A DNA stretch of 64,000 nucleotides, from positions 1 through 64,000 of the forward strand of contig NZ_BBJB01000023.1 in NCBI RefSeq assembly GCF_016584665.1. The letters run 5' to 3'. Origin of the DNA: Pseudanabaena sp. lw0831 (GTDB lineage Bacteria > Cyanobacteriota > Cyanobacteriia > Pseudanabaenales > Pseudanabaenaceae). A model generated the notes under the pieces. The model was given only the letters and a program-made list of their open reading frames with translations. It had not been told where the DNA came from and searched no databases. A program made the translations under genes and the position numbers. Shown piece by piece: positions 45,122 to 55,740 of this stretch; the first letter of the stretch is position 1, and the number at the start of each line of letters is the position of its first letter.

Positions 45122-45232
45122 ACTAAACAATTTCCCTTTGTCCAAGATGCAACTAAAGACTTAAGTGATTGGGATATCGCTGATACTGTTGGTTGGGATC
45201 GCTATATTTATATTCAAACCCTGACATATTAA
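45122..45232 (+). pseudogene. Possible C-terminal gene remnant
   Basis: A 36-codon open frame with no possible start reads FPFVQDATKDLSDWDIADTV followed by GWDRYIYIQTLTY and a stop. The composition is protein-like, but nothing recognisable lies upstream in frame (TAA at 45119). It may be the tail of a lost gene or chance. The rest of 45025-45309 shows no gene. Confidence 0.25.
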
Positions 45233-45273
45233 TGTTCTGGGGCTTTGAGACTATAGAACTTGGGTTAGCATAA

Positions 45274-46335
<1,062 letters not shown>

Positions 46336-46341
46336 ATCCTA

Positions 46342-46379
46342 AAAAGGTAAGGGCAATTCATGAATTGCCCTTACCTTTT
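46342..46379 (+). terminator. gap1 terminator, perfect 38-bp palindrome
   Basis: Arms of 19 bases (AAAAGGTAAGGGCAATTCA and complement) meet without a spacer, 7 bp after the gap1 stop, ending in TTTT. Confidence 0.85.
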
Positions 46380-46443
46380 GGTTAGCTTATTTTATGGAGG
46401 AGGTGATCGCACATTTACAGCAATTGCCGATCAGACGAGCCAC

Positions 46444-46516
46444 AAGAAAAACCATAAAAGCGTTGCAAAGCAACGCTTTTATGGTTTTTCTTGGTTTGGG
46501 TTTGAGCGCAAAGCGC
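46444..46516. repeat. Palindromic element D with GCGCAAAGCGC module
   Basis: Perfect 23-base arms (AAGAAAAACCATAAAAGCG then TTGC-AAA-GCAA) are followed by GGTTTGGGTTTGAGCGCAAAGCGC. The second part is the reverse complement of the AGCGCTTTGCGCTCAAACC module found beside the elements at 57428 and 59817. Confidence 0.82.
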
Positions 46517-46652
46517 ATTTATATCATCGATCGCCTGTGATGACAGTCACCACTATGTCAACTTAGATCGAACACAATTAAAGTAGGAGTGAAGCATAGG
46601 ATCTCATAATTGCAACTCATTTTAATCCTTTTTTGTGGAAATCCTTAGGTCT

Positions 46653-47645
46653 ATGAAAACACAACAATTCTCAGACAAGGAAAATCTTAGCCTTGAGCAG
46701 GGTGCTACTCGTGAAGAGATAGAAAAGCCAAAGCTAGATCCCGAACTGCTCAAGCAATTGCATAGTCTGGATCAGCATCCTCAACGCTTGCCGATCTTCA
46801 TTGCTTTGTACTTAGCAGCAGCGTTTGCTTTGTATGGATTGGTACAGGCGATCGCTACACCTTGGGTGTACATTCTCTGCTTACCTTTGTATCTATTAGC
46901 AGCAGCCTCTCTACATGGGATTAGTCTGTTCACCCATGAAGGAGTGCATGGGGTACTGAGTCGTAATTATCAGTGGAATCGATGGCTGAGTATTTTTTGT
47001 GCATTACCCGTTGGGCAAAACTTCTCGGCATACAAAGTGTTACATCTTAAGCACCACAAGCACTTAGGTATAGAAGGTGATCCTGATCATTACAAGAACT
47101 ACACCAAATGGAACTGGCTAACATTTTTTATGCATTGGGGTAGATTGATCATTGGTTATCCTGTTTACATTATTGCGATTCCGATCCTTGGGTTTTGGCA
47201 GGGAAATAAATCTGAACGAGTATGGATTGCGATCGAAGTAGCCTTGCTTGGCTTATTAGTTACGGCGGTGCTGCGATCGCCTATTCCCACAGCATTCTTA
47301 ATTCATGGTTGGTTGATTCCGATGCTTTGGATTAATACAATGGTCAATATTCGCGGGATGAGTCAGCATACATTGCTCGAACATGAGGCAGATTTAGTTC
47401 GCGGAACCCGCACGATTTTGACGATTCCTTTAGTGAGATTTTTTATGTGTAATGAAAATTATCATTTAGAGCATCATCTTTATCCCGCCGTACCTTGGTA
47501 TCATCTACCACGTCTCCATCAAGAGCTAAAGTCAGATCTTGTTCAACAGGGAGCACCATACATTCCTTCTTATTTTTCTTTTGTACAAGACTTTATCGCC
47601 GCCAGCTTGCAGCGTCAGCCCGTCGGTACTGTGGTGATTAATTGA
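46653..47645 (+). CDS. Fatty acid desaturase-like membrane enzyme
   Basis: The 330-residue product is a membrane diiron desaturase/hydroxylase. Histidine boxes are HEGVHG (about 95-100), HLKHHKH (131-137) and NYHLEHHLYP (near 276-285). Four or more membrane segments are present. The frame also opens at GTG 46635, but ATG 46653 has AGG upstream. It is the first of four tightly packed genes and overlaps the next open frame. Substrate could be a fatty acyl chain, a carotenoid or another lipid. Confidence 0.85.
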   Translation: MKTQQFSDKENLSLEQGATREEIEKPKLDPELLKQLHSLDQHPQRLPIFIALYLAAAFALYGLVQAIATPWVYILCLPLYLLAAASLHGISLFTHEGVHGVLSRNYQWNRWLSIFCALPVGQNFSAYKVLHLKHHKHLGIEGDPDHYKNYTKWNWLTFFMHWGRLIIGYPVYIIAIPILGFWQGNKSERVWIAIEVALLGLLVTAVLRSPIPTAFLIHGWLIPMLWINTMVNIRGMSQHTLLEHEADLVRGTRTILTIPLVRFFMCNENYHLEHHLYPAVPWYHLPRLHQELKSDLVQQGAPYIPSYFSFVQDFIAASLQRQPVGTVVIN

Positions 47646-47659
47646 CGCAGGAAATCAAT

Positions 47660-48394
47660 ATGCAAACTTTAATCGGAAAACCGATCGCTAATCCGAGAAT
47701 CCAGCAATATCCTGAATTGGCTCTCGAAGATTTAGGCGAGTTACCATCTCTGCAATCAGCCGTATTGTGGATCGCAGAAGTTTATGACTTTAATAAGCAT
47801 CCCTATATGCTCTGGATGGAAGAGCCCACAACCGATCGCAATTCTTTTCGGCGCAGCCAACTTCCATTCCGTTTTGCCGTTGAGTCTTTCTCTCAGCCAT
47901 TAGCTGCGGTGTTAGCCCGAACTGAGACTCTAGAGACACGCTTGCCATTACTAGCAAATATTACGGAAGAGCATGGTCATGGCGATCGCTGGCGATCGCA
48001 CAAATACACTTTTCAGCAGTACCTTCGTGCTTTGGGAGCAACTGAATGCGAACTCAATTCACCTTGTACTATGCCAGTATTGGCGTTTAATCAATCGATT
48101 TTGACCTATTGCCTAATGCAGTCAGGAGAATCGGGAGCAGCGATGCTCGGCATGATCGAATATCTCTATGTTGGGATCAGTGCCGCGATCGCCAGAACTT
48201 TCCATCAACGTGGCTGGACATCTGTGGGTAGTCAGTCACACTATGCATTCCATGAAAAGATGGATACTGAACATGCGAGAGACTTGCTGTTATTAGCAGA
48301 AGCAGGTTGGGAAGATCCGCGTTCTCGTCGGCAAGTATTGCAAGGATTAATGCTTGGCGCTCACTATTTCTGGAGTTTATATCGTGATTTGTAA
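47660..48394 (+). CDS. Heme-oxygenase-like diiron oxidase (iron-containing redox enzyme)
   Basis: This 244-residue protein fits the heme-oxygenase-like diiron oxidase (HDO) group, which includes UndA decarboxylases and related oxidases. Likely iron ligands are in NITEEHGHGDRWRSH and FHEKMDTEHARDLLLLAEAG, with an intermediate Glu in LGMIEYLYVG. AGGA lies 7 bases before ATG 47660; a TTG at 47642 is less likely. It overlaps the DUF3419 gene at its end. The reaction is unknown; oxidative N-modification, cleavage or decarboxylation of an amino-acid- or fatty-acid-derived substrate are possible. Confidence 0.75.
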   Translation: MQTLIGKPIANPRIQQYPELALEDLGELPSLQSAVLWIAEVYDFNKHPYMLWMEEPTTDRNSFRRSQLPFRFAVESFSQPLAAVLARTETLETRLPLLANITEEHGHGDRWRSHKYTFQQYLRALGATECELNSPCTMPVLAFNQSILTYCLMQSGESGAAMLGMIEYLYVGISAAIARTFHQRGWTSVGSQSHYAFHEKMDTEHARDLLLLAEAGWEDPRSRRQVLQGLMLGAHYFWSLYRDL

Positions 48395-49481
48395 CTCCAG
48401 TTTGGCAATCACCTCAGAAATAGCCTTCTCGCAAGTGCGCGAAGATCCTCGGATTGAATTGCGTGTAATCCAAGAGTTAGCCAAGCGTCAGCAAAACCCG
48501 CTAAGGGTGCTTTTGGTGGCTTCAGGTGGTTGCACCGCCTTAAGTTTGCTGTCACATCCTGCGATCGCTAAAATCGAGGCGGTAGATCTTAATCCCGCCC
48601 AACTACATCTCGTCGAACTACGTCGCCAAGCCTTACTGCATTTATCTTTGGATGATCAATTGCAATTAATTGGCGTAGATAAATCCGCAAGTGATCGCGA
48701 TCGGCTCAGTCTCTATGCCAGCTTCAGTTCAAATTTACCTGCGAGTACAAAAGCCTTTTGGGATGCAAGACTGGAACAGATTGAGTTTGGCGTTAATCAA
48801 GTCGGACGCTTTGAACAACTATTTCGTCAACTTGCAGAAAAGTTTGCCCAGATTGGAATCGAACCTTTGCAAGAACAGTTAATGGCAGTTCAACATCCGC
48901 AATGGCGTGATATTTTTGAGCAGGTATTTGAGCGCGATCGACTCATCCAAGCCTTTGGCGAAGCTGCCGTTAACTACTCGATGGATCGCAGCTTTGGCGA
49001 GCATTTTGCCGATGTATTTGCTCAAGCTTTACAGCGCTTTATCCCCAATCAGAATTATTTTTTAACTCAAGTCTGGGGCGATCGCTATACGTCAAATCTC
49101 ACAGGAGAGGGAGTTCCTCTTTATCTCCAAGCATCCGCCCAAAATGATATTCGCACATTAGGAACAGAGCGATTACAGCTACATCAGGGCGCTTTTGTTG
49201 ATTGCCTTCAGAAACTCGCCAAAACAGAAAAATTCGACCTGATTCAGTTTTCTAATATCTCAGACTGGATGCCTCTAAGCAATCTACATCAAATGCTAAA
49301 CGAGATAGTCAACTGCCTAAGTTCGGGCGGCGCGATCATCGGGCGGAGACTCAATGGCGACCATAATTTAGCAGCTATCATGTCCGAGCATATTACGATT
49401 GATCGCTCACTTAGTCAGGAATTGCTAGCTAGCGATCGCTCTTTTTTCTATCGTGAAGTTGTTGTAGGATTTCGGTCATGA
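48384..49481 (+). CDS. DUF3419-family protein, BtaA-like aminocarboxypropyltransferase candidate
   Basis: This 365-residue protein belongs to DUF3419, the family of BtaA, which transfers the 3-amino-3-carboxypropyl group of SAM to diacylglycerol in betaine-lipid synthesis. The SAM-binding loop is RVLLVASGGCTALSLLSHP, then IEAVDLNPAQLHLVELR, and the family's C-terminal FDLIQFSNISDWM follows. I start at GTG 48384, with GGAG 9 bases upstream and an 11-bp overlap with the previous gene. No BtaB-like N-methyltransferase lies next to it, so betaine lipid is not the obvious product. Confidence 0.75.
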   Translation: MICNSSLAITSEIAFSQVREDPRIELRVIQELAKRQQNPLRVLLVASGGCTALSLLSHPAIAKIEAVDLNPAQLHLVELRRQALLHLSLDDQLQLIGVDKSASDRDRLSLYASFSSNLPASTKAFWDARLEQIEFGVNQVGRFEQLFRQLAEKFAQIGIEPLQEQLMAVQHPQWRDIFEQVFERDRLIQAFGEAAVNYSMDRSFGEHFADVFAQALQRFIPNQNYFLTQVWGDRYTSNLTGEGVPLYLQASAQNDIRTLGTERLQLHQGAFVDCLQKLAKTEKFDLIQFSNISDWMPLSNLHQMLNEIVNCLSSGGAIIGRRLNGDHNLAAIMSEHITIDRSLSQELLASDRSFFYREVVVGFRS

Positions 49482-50281
49482 AGTTCCATCGTATTGAGTT
49501 CGCAGAACGTTCTCTATTTCAAGCTGGAATTGAGGCAATCGAACAAACTGCTTTCTATCCATTAGGAAATGATTTCTTTCAACTCGATCATGGTGATAAT
49601 TACTTTGCCTTTTTTGATCGTCTCGGCGCTGTAAGTTACTTTGTTGCCCTAGATGGCGATCGCGTGGCAGCCGTTGGTGCAGGAATATTGAGACAAGTGC
49701 CTTACCGTCAGGATCAACCAGCATGTTTAGCTTGGTATCTCTGCGATTTAAAAGTCCATCCCGACTATCAGCGGCAACATCTTTCGATGAGGATTTTGCA
49801 TCATGCTTTACCAGCTTGTATAGGAGAATGCGATCGCGGTTATGCAATATCGATGAATGCAGGTGATGGTAAACCTAATCGTCTTGTACGTGTTTACGAG
49901 AAGTTTAATCTGGTGCGGTTTCGCTGCTCGTCTATATTGGGGATCTATAGTGTAGATGCGGAAGTAATGCGATCGCTAGAACCGATACTCATTAAATATC
50001 GCGGTAACATCTCTTATCTCTCTCTAAAAGGCATTAAAGATTTAAAACTAAAAAGTAATGGAGAAATGTTGCCATTACTGCATGTACAGTGGGGTGATCG
50101 CCTGCCAGCCGAGATTTCGGCTCCCGTCGCTGGATATACCCATATGTTCTGTGTGCCTAGAGGTGATGACTTAGCGATCGCCCTTGCCAATCAGAATGTA
50201 TTTCCTAATGCGATCGCTAGTTTGGTCAGTCATGGCATGGATGAAAGTGATTGGCGATTTATTCTAACTAGCGATATTTGA
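49478..50281 (+). CDS. GNAT-family acyltransferase
   Basis: The 267-residue product has a GNAT acetyl-CoA motif (LCDLKVHPDYQRQHLSMRIL) and a C-terminal extension of 110 residues (MLPLLHVQWGDRLP, HMFCVPRGDDLAIALA). Its ATG overlaps the previous stop by 4 bp, so it is the last gene of the four-gene operon. It may acylate an amino group made by the DUF3419 enzyme. A hairpin follows at 50280-50316. Confidence 0.78.
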   Translation: MKFHRIEFAERSLFQAGIEAIEQTAFYPLGNDFFQLDHGDNYFAFFDRLGAVSYFVALDGDRVAAVGAGILRQVPYRQDQPACLAWYLCDLKVHPDYQRQHLSMRILHHALPACIGECDRGYAISMNAGDGKPNRLVRVYEKFNLVRFRCSSILGIYSVDAEVMRSLEPILIKYRGNISYLSLKGIKDLKLKSNGEMLPLLHVQWGDRLPAEISAPVAGYTHMFCVPRGDDLAIALANQNVFPNAIASLVSHGMDESDWRFILTSDI

Positions 50282-50316
50282 TTTGTCAGTGATGTAACAT
50301 TCATCGCTGACAAATC
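50280..50316. terminator. Terminator of the four-gene operon
   Basis: Arms GATTTGTCAGTGATG and CATCGCTGACAAATC (one mismatch) flank TAACATT. It begins at the GNAT stop and ends just before the stop of the convergent secreted-protein gene, so it may serve both. Confidence 0.75.
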
Positions 50317-50317
50317 A

Positions 50318-50803
50318 TTATCTACTTCTCTTATTTGAGGGAATTCCTAACGCTTTTCTTACCTTTTTATCTATTTCTGGTTTGGGGACATAGTAAACAT
50401 GCAGCATAGATGAATAATTCCAATACTGATAATTGGTTGGCTTGCATTGGCTAAAGATATCTCGCATCAAGCTCAAATCACTTGAAGAAATAGCAACATT
50501 ACCCTGTGAGCCAACAGAAGTAAAGTCACCAATAATCTGTCCATTTACTTGAGAGTCCAAAGCTGCAACCCACTCACAAATCGCAGTACTGTTAAAGTTG
50601 AAGCAGCTACCCACTCCACATTGGTCAAGATTGCTAATAAGCCCTCTAATTGCTGTCTTTACTTGCTCAGTAGACTTGATAGAATCAACAAATTTTTGAA
50701 GATCCCCCGACTGAGCTTCAGTCGGTAGAGGCATTGATGTAGAAATCAAACATATTGCTGAAGTAACAAAAAATTCAGTAAGCCTTGAGTTGATAATTGT
50801 CAT
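50318..50803 (-). CDS. Secreted hypothetical protein
   Basis: This 161-residue protein has a signal peptide (about 1-31, ending PLPTEAQ). The rest contains four Cys (QCGVGSCFNFNSTAICEW and FSQCKPTNY) that can pair outside the cytoplasm. HVYYVPKPEIDKKVRKALGI forms the C-terminus. No family is recognised. Confidence 0.65.
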   Translation of the reverse strand: MTIINSRLTEFFVTSAICLISTSMPLPTEAQSGDLQKFVDSIKSTEQVKTAIRGLISNLDQCGVGSCFNFNSTAICEWVAALDSQVNGQIIGDFTSVGSQGNVAISSSDLSLMRDIFSQCKPTNYQYWNYSSMLHVYYVPKPEIDKKVRKALGIPSNKRSR

Positions 50804-50960
50804 AAAAGTTAATATTTAACCTGTAGAGAAAAGTAGAATACATGAATCTGATCATGTTCTTGGAATTGTTTCGCTCCTTGTCTATTTTTATCCTGCCACC
50901 AGAGAAAATGGTATAATTATAGAGTGAAAAGATAAAATTATTCATTGAGGAATCACCGAT

Positions 50961-51275
50961 ATGTATACCATCGATCGCAAAGAAATGAAGGTAGCAGATA
51001 GTCGTAGTGATAGCAGTGAGCTACCCTCCGTAAAAGTTCCAGAAGCAGTTACAGAAACAACTTTTGAACCTACCCCCAATCCAAGTATTCCCATCTCAAG
51101 CGGTTATACCGTAGATGATCAGGGACTACTGAATAACTATGCAATTCTGACACCGATGTATATAGAAGAGCCTACTCTTCCAACTGCTGAAGAGCGACTT
51201 CGCTCTAAATCTCAAGTTGTATTCGCTATTTTGCTCACAGCAATGGCAATATTTATCGCTCTCGTCGTAAGTTAA
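50961..51275 (+). CDS. Small thylakoid-type protein of the ssl1498 light-harvesting-like family
   Basis: This 104-residue protein has one C-terminal membrane segment (QVVFAILLTAMAIFIALVVS). It is preceded by GYTVDDQGLLNNYAILTPMY and PTAEERLRSKS, the pattern of the ssl1498 family of small light-harvesting-like proteins. The first 45 residues are an acidic extension. GAGGA precedes the ATG. It is probably a thylakoid membrane protein involved in photosystem handling. Confidence 0.75.
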   Translation: MYTIDRKEMKVADSRSDSSELPSVKVPEAVTETTFEPTPNPSIPISSGYTVDDQGLLNNYAILTPMYIEEPTLPTAEERLRSKSQVVFAILLTAMAIFIALVVS

Positions 51276-51419
51276 GATTTAACATGCCTTAAATGACTCA
51301 AGAAAATCCCTTATCTCCTAGCCCTTTCTCCTAAGTCAAAGAAAGAGAGTAGGGATTTTTCTTGACTTCTACTTTTTGAGTGGGAAAATTGCATTGATAT
51401 CTAGGTTTAGGATAATGGC

Positions 51420-54173
51420 ATGGAGAAAGTTTCAACAAATAATTTAACAAATCAAATGTGTGCTGGCGATCCCGCTCATGATATTTGGAAAAGACAGCGG
51501 CATCCCCTTGACTGTATTTTTCATCCTCGCTCTGTTGCTGTGATTGGAGCAAGTGAACGAGAAGGAAGTGTGGGGAGAACATTGCTTTGGAACTTAATTC
51601 GCAGTCCCTTTGGGGGCACTGTTTTTCCAGTTAATCCTCAGCGTCATAGCGTATTGGGAATTAAGTCCTATCCAGATATCGCTAGTGTTCCCGAAGTAGT
51701 TGATCTAGCCGTAATTGCAACACCTGCGGCGACAGTCCCTCAGGTGATTCGTGAATGTGTGGCGGTCGGAGTGAAAGGGGCAATAATTGTTTCGGCGGGG
51801 TTCAAAGAAATTGGAGAGGCGGGGACAGCGTTAGAACAGCAAGTTCTCGCTGAAGCAAGACGGGGTGGAATGCGAATTATTGGACCAAATTGTCTTGGAG
51901 TCATGAATCCACTGGCAGGACTAAATGCCACCTTTGCGGGTACGATCGCTCGTGCGGGTAACGTTGCTTTCATTAGTCAAAGTGGAGCGCTCTGCACTTC
52001 GATTTTAGACTGGAGCCTCGGCGAAAATGTGGGATTTAGTGCCTTTGTTTCCATCGGCTCGATGCTGGATGTGGGCTGGGGTGATTTGATTGAATATCTC
52101 GGTGATGATCCCCACACCCACAGCATAGTTTTATATATGGAATCAATTGGCGATGCTCATGCCTTTCTATCGGCAGCTCGTGAAGTTGCGATGGATAAAC
52201 CGATTATTGTATTGAAAGTTGGACATACGGAAGCGGCAGCGAAAGCTGCTGCCTCACACACTGGGGCTTTGACAGGTAGTGACGAAGTGCTAAATGCAGC
52301 ATTTCGTCGTTGTGGGGTATTGCGCGTACATACGATCTCTGATCTCTTTGATATGGCAGAAATTCTCGCCAAACAACCGCGCCCCAAGGGGAATCGCCTC
52401 TCGATTGTCACCAATGCTGGGGGACCAGGCGCGATCGCAACGGATGCTCTGATCAGTGGCGGTGGTGAATTGTCTGAACTAGCTCCAGAAACATTGCAGC
52501 AGCTAGATCAATTTTTGCCTCCCCAATGGAGTCATCATAATCCCATTGATATTTTGGGCGATGCTAATAGCGATCGCTATGCTAAAACCCTAGAGGTTGT
52601 GGCAAATGATCCCAACAGCGATGGATTGCTCGTAATCTTGACTCCGCAAGCGATAACTAATCCCACCCAGACTGCGGAAAAGCTCAAGGCTTATAGTCAA
52701 TTAGGTAAGCCAGTTTTAACAAGTTGGATGGGCGGCGCAGAAATTGCCGCAGGGACGCAAATTCTCAATCAAGCTAATATTCCCACCTATCCCTATCCCG
52801 ATACTGCCGTCAGATTGTTTAACTATATGTGGCGGTATACCTATAATCTGCGTAGTATTTATGAAACTCCATCCTTACCTGCGGATTCCGATCAGTACGC
52901 ACCCGATCGCCTTCTTGCCGAGAAAATTTTAGCGCCAGCCATCAGTAGCGATCGCAGTCTGTTAACTGAGTATGAATCCAAGAAACTACTCGCTGCCTAT
53001 GGAATTCCCACTGTACAAACCGAAATCGCTACAAGCGATCTGGAAGCTGTAGAAATCGCCGATCGCTTTGGTTATCCTGTTGTTCTTAAACTCCATTCCG
53101 AGATTATCACTCACAAGACGGATGTAGGTGGGGTGCGTCTTAATCTCGAAGATGCAGCAGCCGTTACTCGCGCTTTTATGGCGATCGCATCCAAGGTTCG
53201 AGCTATAAATCCTCAAGCCTTTTTGGGTGTAACTGTGCAACCGATGGTCAAAATAGAAGGCTATGAACTGATTTTAGGCAGTAGTCTCGATCCGCAGTTC
53301 GGCGCGGTAATGCTTTTTGGTATGGGTGGTCAGCTAGTAGAAATATTTCAAGATCGGGCACTTGCCTTGCCGCCATTAAATACCACTTTAGCGCGACGAA
53401 TGATGGAACAAACTCGCATCTATCAAGCTTTGCAAGGAGTTAGGGGGAGGAAGGCGATCAACCTCGCAAAACTTGAACAGTTATTGGTTAACTTCAGCCA
53501 ATTAATTGTCGAACAGCCCCAGATCCGTGAAATTGATATCAATCCTCTGACGGTTTCGCCTGAGTGCATGATTGCTCTAGATGCACGAGTAGTTCTTCAC
53601 ACCACAGATATTGCCCAGCGCCCAGCTCCTGCCATTCGCCCCTATCCTACAAAGTATGTGCAGCCGTGGGAATCCCTAAAAGGCGATCGCCTCACGATTC
53701 GCCCTATTCGTCCTGAAGATGAGCCGCTTATGGTTCAGTTCCATCAAAGTCTTTCAGAAGAGAGTGTCTATTTGCGTTATGCTCACATGGTTAAGCTCAA
53801 GCAGCGGATTGCCCATGAACGCTTAACCCGAATTTGCTTCATTGATTACGATCGCGAAATGCTTTTAGTCGCTGATTCTAAAAATCTGCAAACTTCCGAG
53901 CATGAGATTTTGGCGGTAGCAAGGTTGAGTAAGTTACATGGCACAACCGAAGCCGAATTTGCACTAATCGTTAGCGATCGCTATCAGCATCAAGGTTTAG
54001 GCACAGAGCTATTAAGAAGACTTTTAGAGGTCGGTAAAGAAGAAAAACTCAGTGCGATCGTTGGTTATATCTTGAATAGCAATGACAAAATGCAAAGTAT
54101 CTGTCGCAATTTAGGATTTCAGTTACATCCAGATCGGCAGGAAGGAATGTTAAAAGCTGTTTTTGTGCCGTAA
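51420..54173 (+). CDS. ADP-forming acyl-CoA synthetase fused to a GNAT (Pat-like)
   Basis: The 917-residue product joins four parts: a CoA-binding domain (about 30-160, [19 protein letters not shown]), a ligase-CoA domain (180-330, including the phospho-His region [12 protein letters not shown]), an ATP-grasp domain (about 490-700, [20 protein letters not shown]) and a C-terminal GNAT domain (about 740-915, [18 protein letters not shown] and [18 protein letters not shown]). This is the arrangement of Pat-type protein lysine acetyltransferases with an acetyl-CoA-sensing region. AGGA precedes the ATG. It stands alone. Confidence 0.9.
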   Translation: MEKVSTNNLTNQMCAGDPAHDIWKRQRHPLDCIFHPRSVAVIGASEREGSVGRTLLWNLIRSPFGGTVFPVNPQRHSVLGIKSYPDIASVPEVVDLAVIATPAATVPQVIRECVAVGVKGAIIVSAGFKEIGEAGTALEQQVLAEARRGGMRIIGPNCLGVMNPLAGLNATFAGTIARAGNVAFISQSGALCTSILDWSLGENVGFSAFVSIGSMLDVGWGDLIEYLGDDPHTHSIVLYMESIGDAHAFLSAAREVAMDKPIIVLKVGHTEAAAKAAASHTGALTGSDEVLNAAFRRCGVLRVHTISDLFDMAEILAKQPRPKGNRLSIVTNAGGPGAIATDALISGGGELSELAPETLQQLDQFLPPQWSHHNPIDILGDANSDRYAKTLEVVANDPNSDGLLVILTPQAITNPTQTAEKLKAYSQLGKPVLTSWMGGAEIAAGTQILNQANIPTYPYPDTAVRLFNYMWRYTYNLRSIYETPSLPADSDQYAPDRLLAEKILAPAISSDRSLLTEYESKKLLAAYGIPTVQTEIATSDLEAVEIADRFGYPVVLKLHSEIITHKTDVGGVRLNLEDAAAVTRAFMAIASKVRAINPQAFLGVTVQPMVKIEGYELILGSSLDPQFGAVMLFGMGGQLVEIFQDRALALPPLNTTLARRMMEQTRIYQALQGVRGRKAINLAKLEQLLVNFSQLIVEQPQIREIDINPLTVSPECMIALDARVVLHTTDIAQRPAPAIRPYPTKYVQPWESLKGDRLTIRPIRPEDEPLMVQFHQSLSEESVYLRYAHMVKLKQRIAHERLTRICFIDYDREMLLVADSKNLQTSEHEILAVARLSKLHGTTEAEFALIVSDRYQHQGLGTELLRRLLEVGKEEKLSAIVGYILNSNDKMQSICRNLGFQLHPDRQEGMLKAVFVP

Positions 54174-54312
54174 AGCCAACTTAGATTTGTGACTAAAAAA
54201 ATAAGACTTTACAATCTGGGGTTAGATTTGCTAAGCTAGATACTCGTCGCCTAAATTAAAATGCGCCAAACTACAGCATAATTAAGAACAATACTTTGCT
54301 ACCAAAATAAGC

Positions 54313-54504
54313 ATGACTCAAATAATCGTTGGTGAAAATGAAGGGATTGAATCGGCTCTGCGTCGATTTAAGAAAAAAATCCAGAAAGCTGGCTTACTAG
54401 CAGATATTCGTCGCTGTCAGTACCATGAGACCGCAGGCGAAAAACGTAAGCGTAAAGCTGAAAATGCTAAGCGTAGAGGTCGTTTTCGCCGTCGCGATAG
54501 TTAA
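54313..54504 (+). CDS. rpsU: 30S ribosomal protein bS21
   Basis: The 63-residue basic protein matches S21: [20 protein letters not shown], then [20 protein letters not shown] and a Lys/Arg-rich end. It is a single gene with a short terminator. The 139 bp upstream contain no other gene. Confidence 0.96.
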   Translation: MTQIIVGENEGIESALRRFKKKIQKAGLLADIRRCQYHETAGEKRKRKAENAKRRGRFRRRDS

Positions 54505-54507
54505 TAG

Positions 54508-54534
54508 AAAAGGAGTGCAATGCGCTCCTTTTTT
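54508..54534 (+). terminator. rpsU terminator
   Basis: AAAAGGAG and CTCCTTTT pair around TGCAATGCG, followed by a T run; it starts 4 bp after the stop. Confidence 0.85.
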
Positions 54535-54539
54535 TGTGG

Positions 54540-55061
54540 CTAATAGCCAACGCCTAGTAATTTATTTTCACGCCGAAATTGGCTTGGCAACATCACATTA
54601 GTACCATTTGCCCAGACACCTAAGAGATCGCCTTGTGCTTGTGCTTCAATTTCCTCATAGCCTTGGCAATCCTTTTCTTGGAGGCGATCGTAATGGGCTA
54701 GCCCCAGAGAAACCATAACTTTGTTAGCATTTTGTCCACCCGCTAAAACTTCGGCAGTGTAACGCCCAAATTTATCTTTTTTGAATACTTTTAGATAAAT
54801 CTCTTCATCGTAAAGGATGTTTTGCAACACTTTGCGAGCATGTTGTCCCTCGGATTGCAGTAATTCAGGCGCATCAATACAAGCAAGGTGAACTTTAGTT
54901 TTGATGCCCCGATCTACAAGGGTGATGTTATCGCCATCAAAAACTCTAACTGCGAAGGATGCAGCCCATGTAGGCTGAGTCGAGATCGCGATATATGCGA
55001 AGTTGATGACCGCAATCAAGACAAGCTGCTGAAATTTATTTACAAAATTAGCAAGGGACAT
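54540..55061 (-). CDS. Secreted thermonuclease-like (SNase) protein
   Basis: This 173-residue protein has a signal peptide (about 1-33, ending QPTWAAS) and an SNase domain: FAVRVFDGDNITLV, KVHLACIDAPEL, ARKVLQNIL, VFKKDKFGRYTAEVLAGGQN, and GLAHYDRL. The usual first catalytic Arg (xRLxGIDAPE) reads HLACIDAPE here, so activity may differ. It should act outside the cytoplasmic membrane on nucleic acids. It is convergent with rpsU. Confidence 0.85.
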   Translation of the reverse strand: MSLANFVNKFQQLVLIAVINFAYIAISTQPTWAASFAVRVFDGDNITLVDRGIKTKVHLACIDAPELLQSEGQHARKVLQNILYDEEIYLKVFKKDKFGRYTAEVLAGGQNANKVMVSLGLAHYDRLQEKDCQGYEEIEAQAQGDLLGVWANGTNVMLPSQFRRENKLLGVGY

Positions 55062-55125
55062 TTATGGGAATTACAGAGGGCTTAGATTAATCATATAGCT
55101 GTCGCAACCACGCGCTTTTTCGGCT

Positions 55126-55626
55126 TTAGGTGGCGGCGATCGCAAATTCGCCACGACACTTTGCGCCGCCATCAGAGATCGCTAGTTCATGGAGCGTAAA
55201 TTCATTGCCGAGTTTATGCACAAGGGCTTCTAGTAATGCGTGAATCTCTTGATCGCTATTGGCTACAGGAGGTGTATCAGCAGCGATCGCTTCTAAGAAA
55301 ATTGGTGACTTAAGGCAACTTTGAAAGTCTTCGGCTGAAAGCTCGACATCCATCGTGACGTGGATGGAATCAAGTAATCGTAAGGTCTCACCTTTGATGA
55401 TTTGGGAAATATTTAGATGAATAGACTCGGCGCATAGATCGATATTGGTGATCGCTAAGCCTTTATATTTAGCCCCCACCCCGATGACTGTGGCTTTGGG
55501 GATATCACCGCTTAAAATTTGACGACTTTTGCCAGCGATCGCAATTTCGATGGTTTCGATATGCTCGACCTGCGATCGCAACCATAGTTTAATAATAGGA
55601 ATTAATACAGAACTAACAGCAGACAT
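55126..55626 (-). CDS. DUF2993 (LmeA-like) protein
   Basis: This 166-residue protein matches DUF2993, common in cyanobacteria and related to LmeA-like lipid-binding proteins. VEHIETIEIAIAGKSRQILS and IPKATVIGVGAKYKGLAITN are typical, as is LNISQIIKGETLRLLDSIHV. The N-terminus has only a weak hydrophobic segment. It is divergent from the sigma-factor operon. Its molecular role is unknown. Confidence 0.78.
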   Translation of the reverse strand: MSAVSSVLIPIIKLWLRSQVEHIETIEIAIAGKSRQILSGDIPKATVIGVGAKYKGLAITNIDLCAESIHLNISQIIKGETLRLLDSIHVTMDVELSAEDFQSCLKSPIFLEAIAADTPPVANSDQEIHALLEALVHKLGNEFTLHELAISDGGAKCRGEFAIAAT

Positions 55627-55740
55627 TGTGAGTTGAACCTATTTAAGGTTTTGGCAGTCAAAACTAATAGCTTAGAAATAAGTTAAACCTGCCAATATTG
55701 TCTAAATAAGTATAGATGCTCATACGGATGTTCGCCATAG

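Larger units (their letters stand above)
46336..46652. other. 317-bp intergenic region with two long palindromes
   Basis: Between gap1 and the desaturase gene there is no gene I can support. It holds the gap1 terminator (46342-46379), the element at 46444-46516, and the probable promoter of the four-gene operon in the last 130 bp. Confidence 0.6.

Noticed and set aside
46360-46566. 68-codon frame after gap1
   Set aside because: It consists of two palindromes and their spacer.
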